Shown one piece after another: positions 44,656 to 55,700 of a DNA stretch of 64,000 nt. Source of the stretch: Asterias amurensis (taxonomy: Eukaryota > Echinodermata > Asteroidea > Forcipulatida > Asteriidae); assembly GCF_032118995.1 (NCBI RefSeq), contig NC_092665.1, positions 11,264,512 to 11,328,511 of the forward strand, written 5' to 3'. Both the position numbers and the translations under genes were made by a program. The notes under the pieces are model-generated. The model did no database searches. It was given only the letters and a program-made list of their open reading frames with translations, and was not told the origin of the DNA. The number at the start of each line of letters is the position of its first letter. Within the stretch, counting starts at the first letter, position 1.

Positions 44656-47600
44656 GTAATGTTTGAGTCATCCCCTTTTTCCAACTTTTTAATAAAAATG
44701 TATAATTATTTATGATTGAGGCCTGTATTTCTCTCCCCAACTTTAGTTAAGTAACTTAGTTTACTTTTATCTCATTATAAACATTTTTGGTTTAATAAAT
44801 TCTTAAAAAATAATAGTAAACCAAGAGTAACAAAAATGTTGGTTTATTTTTTGGACTATATTTAGTGAGCTCTCGGACTGATTTATCTCCTTGAATTTTT
44901 GGTGCCCTTCTGTATAAAGTTTTACAAATTTTTGCCTCTCTTTTGTAATGATTTTTTGCCCTTCTCGTCTTCTTGATTGTATTTAAATTTTGTCATTGTA
45001 TTTAAATATTTTTAGTATTTTCATGTAGGTTGTTGCTTAGGTTCTTGATGTAAGGGCGAGGTGCTGGTAACTTCTCACCTCTAGTATTTTGTTAAAGTCA
45101 CTGGAAGTGGTATTTTTTCAAAATAAAGCTTTTGTCACTAATATATGTGTTTTGATGAGTGGAATGTGAATAAACAGTTAACTAAGGTTTTAAAAAATCA
45201 GTTCTTATGTTATTTACAAATTTAAGAGTAGACCCCGACCCGAGAGGGCGCTGTTCGTGACGCCAATCGAGGCAGACTTTGCCTGTAATGCGTAGAGTAA
45301 ACACAATTGCAAAATACGGACCAAGTCGTGAGTTTGTACGTTTCAAAAATAGATTTTTGGGTGTTTTTTTTTCGGCAATCCCGACCAGGTGTATTGCTGC
45401 TGAATGCAGAAAAACACTTTTTGAAACATACCAACTAACGACTTGGACGTACATGTACTTTGCACGTGTGTTTACTATACGCATTGCAGGCAAAGTCTGC
45501 CTCGATTGACGTCACAAAAGGGGTAGGCGGAGTCAGCCCCCAAACAACTTTATATATTTTTAAAACATATAAATCGTGACAAAAAATTACTAAAAAAATT
45601 GTTTTATTGTTCGTAAGCATATACTCTTATGTTTGAAAGAAAAAAATTCTATTTCCAGGTGACTTTAAACATGGTTTGCTCCCGATGGTTTTGTTTTAGT
45701 TTAAATTGTTTACCCTTCTTGTGGTTTTTAAACTGCCCTTTCTATGGGTGAGTTCGTTTAGCTTCCCTGTGTCGACCCTGGACTGCCCCCGGTGCGTTCG
45801 AATAGCTTCCACGGACTCACCCGGGTCAGCCCCCAGTGCCCTGCTTGTGGAGTGGGTCACTTGGGGGCTGGCCCCAGTTGCATGACGCCACTACGAGAGC
45901 GGTGAGTGTTAGTTCGTTTAGCTCTTGTCCGGGGCTCACCCGAGTGAGCACCGCGGGGTAGACCCAGGGAAGCTAATCGAACGCACCCTATATTTAGTGG
46001 GTATTTTTTAAATATTGTATTTTAGTGGAAAGCGCCTTGAGGCCTGGCATAAGGCGCTATATAAATACTCTTTTATTATTATTATTGTACTTAATAATTT
46101 TGTTTCTGTTACCTACATTGTGTAACTTTAGTAAATAGTATTGACTCAAACTGAATAAAAAAAGAAGAATTGTGGAAAATAATAATTGGTTTTTCTTTTT
46201 TTACCTCCCCAGGTGACAGTGCAACTAGTGAATCAGGTTCAGCAAAAACTCGTAAAAAAGGCAACGAAAAATACAAAATGGCCCTGCGGGATGGAATTCC
46301 ACCTCTGATCAAGTGTTCTAGGTTAGAAGATGCTATGAAGGCATACATCCAAGCTGCCAACACTGCATTTGGACCTACCCGCTCAGTAGATTGGTCCTCC
46401 GCCATGAAAAATTATGGCATGACGAACAAGAGATTGGCCCAAGAATTCAAGAAGCAGGAAGAGATGAATCTTGATTCTAGTTTCATTAGGTCACTCAGCG
46501 CCTTCAAGGAGTCCTTGAAGAGTATGAGTGAGGCCTTCCTAGAGGGGCTGTCTTGTCAGCCCTTGTCCTGGCGTCTCAAGATACAAGAGGAAATTGAAGA
46601 TACGTACCTGGAAATTTTGGAGGTCGCCAATTTGTTGGAACTGAAACAGAAGTTCATAGAGCTGTACCGAGTGGTTAACTTGCTGCCACCGGGAGCTACC
46701 CAAGCCATGGCCAAGTTCCACATCGGCGATGCCCACTTCAAGGCGTCCGTCCGTCTGATGGAAAGTGGGGAATACAAGAAATGCCTTGACCATCTTCATA
46801 ACATCCATCAACTTGTAGAAGAGGCTCTGTCGGTTCTCGCTAAGCTCGCTAAGGCAAACACAGGCCTTACTTTGGAGTATGAAGATCTGGATCATGATCT
46901 TCAGACTCTGAAGCAGGACACCCTGTATCATTTGTCCACTGCCGAGTCTCTGCAAGCCCGAAAGTGCGGCGAGAAGATGTTGGCAGAGATGCTTGAGAAT
47001 CACGAGCACTTGAACATGGACGTTGTGTGGGACATCGTCGACTGGTTTAAACAGGCCTACTTAAAAGTGAGTAAAAAAACTGTATTTTTTTAAAGGTTTT
47101 GCAGTAAAAGGTAATTTCCTTGTCACGTTGCTCTTTTTTGGATACAAACATATTTGAGGATTCTTATAAATGTAGCTTATACCCACACATTGCTTTATCG
47201 ACAAAAGAAACTAAAAATAATATGTCCTTGATATTTGTATAGAGGATGACCCTACCCACCAAAAAGAACTCTCAGGTGTTACATTTTGTAGATGATGACG
47301 ATGATGATGTCGTATGCTAATTTTGGCTCGTTCTAAAGTCCGTAAGTCAGTTTATAGCTGGGTCCTCAGCCAGGTATGAAGGGCTTCGATGCCATCATCA
47401 AGGTGAGAGAGTGGGCAGTCGGCTATCACATGGCGCGTCGTCTAGGGTTCGCCACAGTCACAAAGCGGAGACGCAAGGTAGCCCCACTCATGTACGCATC
47501 CCTTGCGTCGGTACGGAACTGTTCAAGAGGCACCAGATTTGTAGAATGATATTTCTTCATCACACTTTGTCAATTTGGAGAGTTTGCATCTTTATTTTCT

Positions 47601-48821
47601 TTGAGGTCAACTTCATCTTTGTCGGGCATTTGTAAAAAGTACACACCTTGCATTTTGTTTTCAACTCAGGCTGCAGAGTTAGACTTGGAACAGGAGGCAG
47701 CAGCCTTGAGCTTTCTGGGCCTAGTCAACGAGAAGATTCTGTTTTCCACAGTGAAGACCAAAAGCTACTACAAGCGTTGTATGGAGCTGGTGGACGCAGC
47801 ACAACCCAAGACCTTCCTTACAGAGACCTGGTATCAGCAGTGTGTTACTGGATACCGCAAGATTCAGGATGCAGAGCGCCGGAGGGATGAAGCTGCCCAG
47901 AGTCGGGAAAGGCAGGAGGTATTTGTAATATTCTCCAAGCTTTTTTATATATTAGTGTAAGTCCAGTGAATGCAGTCACTGCACGAAAAACAAACTTCTG
48001 TTTCTTATTAATTTTTCAAAACCATTTAAAGAACAATTGATAACAAAGATATAATAAACCAGAAGGGAAATCGAGTGGATAAACTGAAAATAAAAAATAG
48101 ATTTTTAGTTGAACATGAAAACAATTTCACTAGGGCGGGACTTAACCTACAACCTCCAGATTGAAGTGCTGGCTCTCTACCAACTGAGCTAGCCCTAATG
48201 TTGCCAATATCTTTGTTCTGGGTGCCAATATGAGAAGCCACTCAACTTGTAACTGCCATAGGGATCACACCCAAGTGTACAACACAACCTTGGAAGCGGC
48301 AGCAGAGGGGTCACCTTGCAGAGGGGATGCAATTTGTTTTATATCACAGCTAGAGTCGGTTTTTCTGTAGTCAACTCAAAACTACTTTGTGCTTATCACA
48401 GATTGGTGTGCTGTTCTTTATCCTCATTGTACACAGATTTGATATTCATGCTGGTCTCCTTTTCACTCAGGTACTAGAAAACTTGACAGCTGAGATCTCA
48501 GCTCTCAACAAGGCGAACACCTCAGCTGGCGAGCTCCTCGCTCACATCTACACGCACCACGCACCAACTAAGGGTCGTAAGCTCACTGACGAACACCTCA
48601 AGGAGTTTTGGGAAAATGAGGAGCAACCTGTTTGTTCATTGGAGAAAAAGAAAGCTCGTAAAAAGATTCTCCTGAAAGCCTTTGCTGATTTTCATCCCGA
48701 TAAGTTTTCTGCCACCACAGTCGAGGATGAAACGGAGGAAGATCAAAAGGAGCGTAAAGTTCTCTCTGAAGAGATTATGAAAATGTTGACTCGTCATCAT
48801 GAGCTGCTTAAGATGGACTAA
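44532..48821 (+). CDS. Helical protein with C-terminal J-domain-like HPD region, 4 coding exons
   Basis: The exons 44532-44655, 46213-47066, 47670-47918 and 48471-48821 join in phase to 1578 bp (525 aa plus stop). Residues 1-60 are polar and probably disordered. Residues about 70-330 are predicted all-helical, with a TPR/MIT-like look (for example KFHIGDAHFKASVRLMESGE). Residues 340-409 contain KSYYKRCMELVDAA and a charged helix. The C-terminus (about 465-525) reads KKARKKILLKAFADFHPDKF, with HPD at 484-486 in the position that contacts Hsp70 in J-domains. An acidic insertion follows, then a final helix. A C-terminal J-domain recalls auxilin/GAK, but the rest does not match them. I do not recognise the family. 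A co-chaperone role is inferred from HPD alone. An acceptor-like TTTTTACAG at 44491 suggests an untranslated first exon upstream. Confidence 0.87.
45226..45525. mobile_element. MITE with about 95-bp inverted arms in the J-domain-like gene's intron 1
   Basis: CAATCGAGGCAGACTTTGCC (about 45262) and its inverse (45487-45506) continue through GCGTAGAGTAAACACA and CCAAGTCGT, with GTTTCAAAAA at the inner ends. Confidence 0.85.
45742..45992. mobile_element. 250-bp MITE with GAGTTCGTTTAGCTTCCC termini
   Basis: Left GGGTGAGTTCGTTTAGCTTC, right GGGAAGCTAATCGAACGCAC then CCTA. The motif GTTCGWWTAGCTYYY occurs four times. It is GC-rich compared with the intron around it. Confidence 0.75.
46020..46088 (+). 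repeat. LINE/SINE 3' tail
   Basis: GCGCCTTGAGGCCTGGCATA, GGCGCTATATAAATAC and ATT repeats; the recurrent non-LTR tail. Confidence 0.7.
46213..47066 (+). CDS. J-domain-like gene, coding exon 2 (main helical region)
   Basis: 854 bp, the longest real open exon in the window, phase 1 in and phase 0 out. It has protein-like codon bias (many CTG, AAG, GAG) and is far more GC-rich than its flanks. The acceptor TTTTTACCTCCCCAG ends at 46212 and the donor AAAA|GTGAGT is at 47067. It encodes residues 42-326. Confidence 0.92.
47670..47918 (+). CDS. J-domain-like gene, coding exon 3
   Basis: 83 codons in phase 0 at both ends, from AAELDLEQEAAALSFLG to EAAQSRERQE. The acceptor is TTTTCAACTCAG and the donor GGAG|GTATTT. 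The last part is a charged helix that probably continues into exon 4. Confidence 0.9.
48100..48350 (-). repeat. tRNA-derived SINE pieces in intron 3 of the J-domain-like gene
   Basis: Minus-strand TAGCTCAGTTGGTAGAGAGC (A-box) and GGTTGTAGGTTAAGTCCCGC (B-box) lie about 50 nt apart. A second, inverted tail (GGGATCACACCCAAG, GGATGCAATTTG) lies at 48240-48350. Confidence 0.7.
48471..48821 (+). CDS. J-domain-like gene, last coding exon with HPD motif
   Basis: 116 codons plus TAA. The acceptor CTCCTTTTCACTCAG ends at 48470. It encodes VLENLTAEISALNKANTSAG, the HPD-containing helix pair and the C-terminus RHHELLKMD. Confidence 0.9.
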   Translation, partial: VLENLTAEISALNKANTSAGELLAHIYTHHAPTKGRKLTDEHLKEFWENEEQPVCSLEKKKARKKILLKAFADFHPDKFSATTVEDETEEDQKERKVLSEEIMKMLTRHHELLKMD

Positions 48822-48960
48822 ATTCTGCATGCAGGTCTGATACTTCTTCTGATACTTCTGGTCTGATACCTCTATGTTTACATTTCTACTGTAACTTTTG
48901 AAACAGCAATGGTGAGGGACGTTGTGGCAATTTGCCTACTTGAAGTATCAGGCCTGACGT

Positions 48961-49328
48961 TAAAGCCATTATACACTTTCGGTAAACAGTATTGTCCAAG
49001 TCCCACACTTCGTGTATCACAACTTATATATAAAATAACAATCCTGTTGAAATTTAGGCTCAATCGGACATCGGAGTCGGGAGAAAATAACGGGAAAACC
49101 CACTCCTGTTTTCGCGCGTTTCGCCGTGTCATGACATGTGTTTATAACAAATCTGTAATTCTCGTTAATTTATATTGTTTTACCGTTTTCTCAAAAAGTA
49201 AAGCATTTCATGGACTAATATTTCAAGAGAAGTCTTTCACCATTACCTTCTGTAAACCCTGTAAATTATTTGTAAATCTGTGAACTTTTTTTTTTGTTTT
49301 CTGTACCGAAAGGGTCCAATGGCTTTAA
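48961..49328. mobile_element. TTAA MITE, CCATTATACACTTTCGG family
   Basis: TTAAAGCCATTATACACTTT to CCGAAAGGGTCCAATGGCTT then TTAA. Its right TTAA doubles as the left TTAA of the next element. Confidence 0.92.
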
Positions 49329-49442
49329 AGGAACACGTTGCCTTGGATCGGTCGAGTTGGTAATTTTGGTGATTTTATAACAAATGATACAAACGCTTTT
49401 CAAAGACCAACTTGACCGATCCAAGGCAACGTGTTCCTTTAA
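49325..49442. mobile_element. 118-bp deletion derivative of the AAAGGAACACGTTGCC MITE
   Basis: It keeps both termini but lacks the central 260-270 bp present in full copies. Confidence 0.9.
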
Positions 49443-49453
49443 GCAAGAATAAA

Positions 49454-50078
49454 AAGCTCATGATAGGGAGACAGTGTGTGAAGTGTTTGACTTGCTTAGT
49501 GTAGCAAGACTCCCGACTAAGACATAGTGGTACACTGTGCTTATTATATTCAAAGTATAAGATGAAGGGAATAGTAAAACAATATGAGTTGCTTGCTGTA
49601 CATGTATCGCTTGAGTTGTAATCTTTTAGTCATACATCTCAAGGGTGGACCACTGCCGTTTCATGCCGGTTCTGGGTTAGTTCTTAGTTCACAAATTTAT
49701 TGAGGGTTGGCTAATTTTCTGCGACTATTTTCTGTGACTTCTTTACACTATTGTCAATTTTGATTCAGAAATAGGAACTTCATATAAACCCTTTTAATCT
49801 GATATCATAATTTGAAATAGCGCAAATGTAAAAATGAAAACCAAATTCCATTTTTCAGTAATTTCTTTTGACATACCTACACAATTTAGCACAAAAAAAA
49901 TAAGCATTTTTAACCATGGATATTTCTGAATGGCCCCTTAGTGGACTTGTTTTCACTCTCTGGTGCAATGCATCTTGTTGGTTTGAGAATGCAGCATTCA
50001 CTTTTTAGTAATTGCTGTTTACGCTTTGACATTCCTACTGTCTGTCCATTCAATATAATCCAACTGGGCTGTGGTTTT
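49454..50078. other. Intergenic DNA between convergent genes
   Basis: AT-rich sequence with no exon and no clear element apart from TTTCTGAATGGCCCCTTAGT near 49925, a possible terminus of the GGGGCCATTC family. Confidence 0.4.
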
Positions 50079-50463
50079 AAAGGCAGTGCACACTATTGGT
50101 GATTACTCAAAATAATTATTAGCATAAAACCTTACTTGGTCACGAGTATTGGGGAGAGGTTGATAGTATAAAACATTGTGAGAAACGACTCCCTCTGAAG
50201 TGACGTAGTTTTCGTGAAAGAAGTAATTTTCCACGAATTTGATTTTGAGACCTCAAGTTTAGAACTTGAGGTCTCAAAATCAAGCATCTGAAAGCACATA
50301 ACTTCGTGTGACAAGGGTGTTTTTTTCTTTCATAGTTATCTCGCAACTCCGACGATCGATCGCGTTCAAATTTTCACAGGTTTGTTATTTTATGCATATG
50401 TTGAGATACATAAATTGAGAAGACTGGTCTTTGACAATTACCAATAGTGTCCACTGGCTTTAA
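50079..50463. mobile_element. TTAA MITE, AGGCAGTGGACAC family, copy 6
   Basis: TTAAAGGCAGTGCACACTAT to ACCAATAGTGTCCACTGGCT then TTTAA, with the central palindrome GACCTCAAGTTTAGAACTTG. Confidence 0.93.
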
Positions 50464-51109
50464 ATACAAGCCTTCAGTATGATGTTATACAAGAGTGCAT
50501 ATTCAATCATCCGTTTGTTTGGCATTATCATCCACTGTGGTGTTGAGGGAAAAAGAAACTATCCATCATTCTTAATTTACAAAAATAATTGTGTCAAGAA
50601 CAGAAAATGACGATGCTGCACCGTTAGCCTATTTTAAATCATAAGTTTTATTTGGTCAAAATCATTCTATTAAAAGTCATTGGTATTAACTTTTAAAACC
50701 CTTGTTGACATTTTTAAAAATGAAAAAGGGGTATGCATGTAAATAATATTATCAAGATCATGTAAATACTTGATCCAAAATTTACTTTGTTTAGTCTATT
50801 TTACACAGTACATGTTGTATTAGTTTTTATGATTCCAGTGGAAAGCCACATGTTTTTTAATTTAGTGTACCAGTCATTTTAAGAAATATTTGCACTTGCA
50901 CTTCAAAAGCTTTTCCCCTTTTAAAAGAAAATGCATAAATTGTCTAGTCCAAATAAAAAATTAAAAAATTGACAAACGGTGAGATTGTGTTTTCAGCCCT
51001 AACCTGATGGCATGGGCTTTCCTCCCACATCTACTACTGGTACTGACATTTTTTGTAACCATTTTCACTGCACATGTATCTTCAGGCCTACGATTAGTTA
51101 ATTAAGAGA

Positions 51110-51285
51110 AACTGATGATTTGCTCAATTTCATCGAGCTGCTTAAGCAAATTGTCTGCTAAGCAGAAATGAGCAGGAAATCAGTCATCAGTTGATAATTT
51201 GACTGTTAATATTATTTTGGTAAGCATAATTTTGTTGTGCTAAGCTACTTTTTGTGCTAAAGCTGCTCCATAAAATTGGTCCTAA
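51110..51285. mobile_element. MITE of the CCCAATTTCAT family
   Basis: GCTCAATTTCATCGAGCTGC at left, GCTGCTCCATAAAATTGGTC at right, inverted. The inner TTAAGCAAA and TGCTAAGC motifs are shared with 20700 and 29148. Confidence 0.6.
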
Positions 51286-51545
51286 AAATAATCATAGCAA
51301 TAATATATGAAACAACAGTAATAATAACTCAAATATTTTGTATATTGTATAATTTTGTATGACAAAGAACATTAAAAGGAGAAATGGGGCCAAAAACCTT
51401 GTAAATGTTATCAAATTTCTTGCATGCTCAGGGCCAGAAAGACCATCTCTGTTGCCCTGGTCTTGACCTTGGTCATGCTGGTGCCCCTCTAACCATTTCC
51501 ACACAGACTTCCAGATTTTCAAATGGAAATGCCCCTTTGCATTTG

Positions 51546-51896
51546 TGGGGTGTCGTGGCCGAGTGGATAAGAGCACCGAATTCAAGCTCTGATGCTTCTG
51601 TTCAGCAGAGTGTGGGTTTGAATCCAGGTCGTGACACTTGTGTCCCTGAGCAAGACACTTAACTATAATTGCTTCTCTCCACCCAGGGGTAAATGGGTAC
51701 CTGTGAGGGCAGAGATGGTTCTTATGATTGGTTTAGCCATGTAGCGCATATAATTGTTGCACAGGCTGTATACTCCCCAGGGAGCTGAGATGGTTTAAGG
51801 AATGATTCAAGGCCCAGTGACCAGGGATAATAATGTCGGTAGCGCTTTGAGACACCCCGTGAAAAAGCGCTATATAAAAACCGTGTATTATTATTT
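51546..51896 (+). mobile_element. tRNA-derived SINE with (ATT) tail, copy 2
   Basis: GTCGTGGCCGAGTGGATAAG (A-box region) and GTGGGTTTGAATCC (B-box). Then GTGACACTTGTGTCCCTGAG, an internal TGTAGCGCATATAATTG and a GCGCTATATAAAAACC tail. Confidence 0.9.
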
Positions 51897-52530
51897 GCAG
51901 AATTAATACTTCAGCCATACTAGAATGGTCCCCCGTGATAAAGACAGGCACTGTTCCTGCAGGTCCAATGATTTTATTGGCTAAACGTACCGTGACATAA
52001 GCTTTCCATATCTGTCAGCTTCCACTTTCGATCGTCTACATGCATTGTATGCATAATTTTATGTACTTCATGTAGTGTTGTTTTACTCACTATGTATTAT
52101 GTGAACATGTACAAATGTATGTGTGGGGCGACTGCGATTCTCCGCTTGAAATGAATGCAACATCAAAGGGACATCTGGCAGCATCCAGTCAGGCTGGTAT
52201 CTAGCGTTTTCACGAGCCTCGTCAGATGTTCAGGCTAAAGACTAACTGTATGGAGGACACACATATCGGCGGACTAAATTCCCTGTGATACAAGCACATA
52301 AATCTGAAGGTTGCTGGTTCGAATCCCATCCATATAAATTTGCAAAATGCAAAAGGAAAGAGTCTTTACCAACACATGTACAGGAGCACTGTGTGTCATT
52401 ATCCTTATCCTTTTTTCCCCAATATTATTTTTTCTTGTACTCTGCTGAACAAGGTTTATGGGTTGCATATTAATTTAATAATAACTTTTAAGAATTTAAC
52501 TTTGATTTTGTACAGTTCACTGTACGGTAT
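51897..52530 (-). other. OTUD3 downstream region
   Basis: A tRNA-like B-box fragment (GCTGGTTCGAATCCCA, about 52312) and AT-rich DNA. It may hold the OTUD3 3' UTR; AATAAA lies at 51978-51973 on the minus strand. Confidence 0.4.
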
Positions 52531-52713
52531 TTATATAGACAATGCTCCCATTTGACCAATGGGCACGGAGACGGTACTCTGTGCATCGTCGTCTGGTTCC
52601 GGACTCTCCGTGTCGATCCCTAATAGTTTCTGTTTGTGTCTCTCCGTTTGGCGTTCCTTCTTCTCGGCTTTCTTCTGCTGTTTCACGACGCGGCTGTTTA
52701 CTGCCCTTTGACC
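52531..52713 (-). CDS. OTUD3: OTUD3 last exon (basic coiled tail, stop)
   Basis: 60 codons plus TAA. It starts GQRAVNSRVVKQQKKAEKK, continues with a charged helix, then an acidic stretch (DTESPEPDDD), and ends IGQMGALSI. The acceptor is CTTCATCTCTATAG. A downstream AATAAA on this strand at 51978-51973 could serve as the polyadenylation signal, but it is about 550 nt away. Confidence 0.92.
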   Translation of the reverse strand, partial: GQRAVNSRVVKQQKKAEKKERQTERHKQKLLGIDTESPEPDDDAQSTVSVPIGQMGALSI

Positions 52714-55700
52714 CTATAGAGATGAAGACATCCAGTATCAATCAACACAACAAGTGCTACGCTTTAATTTTACTTTGAAGCTATCTTTCAATCCTGGACA
52801 AAGAAATTTTTTATGGGTCTGCAAATGAAAATATCCTGGTATTGACCCCTTGCTCACACGTTCCAAGCGGCGACTGTGCTAGCTCACCATTTTGGTGGGC
52901 AATAGATAAACCATAGGTAAACGCCGCGTCGCCTAAAATGCGCATTTCACTGAATAACGCACAGTGACATTGGCCACCAAAGTGGGGCATCCAAGATTAT
53001 TCTGATGATGATGAAGGTGAATTGGGTAGATAGCTGGAACTCACACACCTGTTTCTTTTTTCAATTTGCTCTTCACGAGAGATTACCTAAAATCACAATG
53101 CTGGATCATCACTTAACTGATTTGGGCTCATGACCCGAATAAACTGCCACCAGGGACACGATGCTCCCAGCCACACTACCATGGGCAGCGCATCGTATCG
53201 ATACCTCTCGTCACTAACCCCTGGAAGGGATGTATTGAGAAACAACGCCGATTGGCCCATGAAATTTGTAATGCGTTAGATGTAAAGTGCGCACACACGT
53301 AGTTTTAAGATATTTGCATGTTGATAACGCCCGCGTTTTTTATGGCACAGACACATTTTTAAAAACAAAAACAACAACATTCTTTAAGATGAAAGACATA
53401 CGTGTGCGCGTAGAAAGGATTGATTACAGGCGCTCTTTAAAATGTGCTAGATTATGATGGAGCACGGTATGCTGGGAAAAAATTGCGCGGTGAGATCGAT
53501 CACCCCTTGGAACGAGGTTGCGAAGCCCCCTACTCATGGGGCTGAAACAGGATTAACCCCTTCACAGTCTGTAGGAATGTAGTCATGGGTGACATCTCCT
53601 AGAAGCCTGGCACGTAAAGCAGAATGCACTACCTTCCCAACTTTTCACAAAGCAATTATGATGCCTTGCTAAAGGGCACAGGTGTCATGGCAGGGTATCA
53701 AACTGATAACACCAGAGCTTGGGTCCGGTGAACTCATAGAGTTATAATTTTATATAAGAACTAGAGAGCGCACGAGTTATGCTTCGTGCACAAACGCCAC
53801 GGGACCACAAGATGACAAGCGCGTCATTCTGCACGCGCGTTGAATATGATATACATGTTTGAGGTTTTTTTTATTGAACGCTCACACGATGCTGTTTGTT
53901 CAACAAAAACTCGCTGTGAGATGCCAGTTTTGTCAACTTAGAAAATTGCCACCTGCGCGCATGCGGGAGCGCGTATATAGGCCAGTGCGCCCTCTAGTTC
54001 TTATATACATGTATAACTCTTTGGGTGAACTATAGACCGCTCAACCACGACACACCACCAGGCAGACAGTAATAAGGGTATAAATATTTTACAAGCGGTA
54101 TGCATGTGTAAATGTATGCCAAAAGCCCTTTTCACACGGCCAAAATGTAGCCATGGTCCCTTGCTACAAAATTTACCAGCGTGGATTGTTTATTTGTTAT
54201 CACCATGCGTGACTGATTTTGTGAGCTTTCACACTGCAAAGTTAAAAAAACTAACAACCAATGTGCGACATGAGAGTGGTATGACGAACTGGTAATCTTG
54301 ATCACCTTAGTTGGACAAGATAGCACCCGCAATAGCATGCGCTGTATGGGCTTTTTCCACCTAGGACGTCATTCAATAAACAAAGGTTCCTTTCACACGA
54401 TGATGTAGCCCACGTCCTTGGTCAAAACTTCCGCTAGTGTAAGATTTTGTCGTAGGTCCGGACCTCCGACAAAATGAAGCAATGTTGGACAAGATTTGAC
54501 AAGGGACCCTGGACACTCCAAAAATTATTGTCCTTTCACACGAGGTGCATTTTGTAAAATCTTACAACCATGCTACAATTTAGCAAGGCACCCTTGCTAA
54601 ATTGCTCTCGTGTGAAAGGGGCTTTACTCTCCCAGAGCTTCGGTCCGGTGAACTAGACCCCTCGGCCACGACATGACACACCACCAGGCAAACAATTATA
54701 TGGGTATAAATATTTTACAAGTGCTGTGGGCTATTAAATTGGAAGCCCAGGACTGCTATTTTTGTACAATTTCTTTTGAAGTAATCTAGCAGTCCCCTGC
54801 ACAGATAAATTTGTTGGATCTACAAACGAAAGTATCGTGATAAATAATAGTACGGAGATTAATATTGTGCAGTGACCTATATAAATATACTCTACTGCGC
54901 ATTTAGAGGAATACAAAAAATGCAGAGAAAAAACAAAATACACAAACAGAGTAAGAATGAATTAAATGGGTGAAGTAAACAAATGGGTTTTTAACTTAGA
55001 TTTAAATACACTAAGTGAAGCAGACTGTCCAATGCAAGGTGGGAGATTGTTCCACAGATTTGGAGCGGCGTATAAAAATGCCCGATCACCTAAGGTAGCC
55101 CTTGATTTCCTAGATGGGTGAAACAACAATGTGTGGTCTATGCCAGACAAGCCGAGGGGCACACCAGATCTGTCAACATTCAAACGTAACCTCAAGACTC
55201 ATCTGTTCAATTTGTCAGCTTGTTAGCACCCGGCGCCTTTGAATGGTTCTGTTCCAGATACTATGGGCCTTATAAATTGTATGTTATTATTATTGTTATT
55301 ACCCGAGGCCAACAATGAGCTAGGTTCATACTTCCTGCGAATGCGAAGCGAATTCTGGTGTCGTAACAATCGGTACGCGCTCCCTTTCCCTTTGTGACGC
55401 AGTGAAATTCTCTTCGCACAAAGCATTCGCAGGAAGTATGAGCCCGGCTTAAGAGTATAAATGTTTGTCTTACTCTTCCTCTGCCTCTTCCTGGAGTCCT
55501 GTTGGGTTGCGTCTTCTTGGTGTCTCCTTCATCAAGGACTGCACCAAAGATACGAGCCCCGGTCCCTCCAGACGACCAAATGCCGTTCTCTGAAGCACCC
55601 GCACAATCTGTGGCATATAATAACAAAGTCTTATATAGCGCAGGTATCTACCAAACAAGGTACTCAAGGCACTGAGTATTATATACAAACTTACAGAAAG

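Larger units (their letters stand above)
48822..49453 (+). other. Probable 3' UTR of the J-domain-like gene containing two MITEs
   Basis: No open frame continues past the stop. The first AATAAA on this strand is at 49448-49453, just after two TTAA-linked MITEs (48961-49328 and 49325-49442). If that signal is used, both MITEs are transcribed as part of the 3' UTR. This is inference only. Confidence 0.35.

Noticed and set aside
48111..48195. Possible tRNA gene (A- and B-box on the minus strand)
   Set aside because: The acceptor stem is incomplete and the sequence continues into a SINE body, so it is a SINE head.
51546..51625. Possible tRNA gene with long variable arm
   Set aside because: The same head recurs at 23686, 60894 and 62889 followed by an identical SINE body; mismatched stems.
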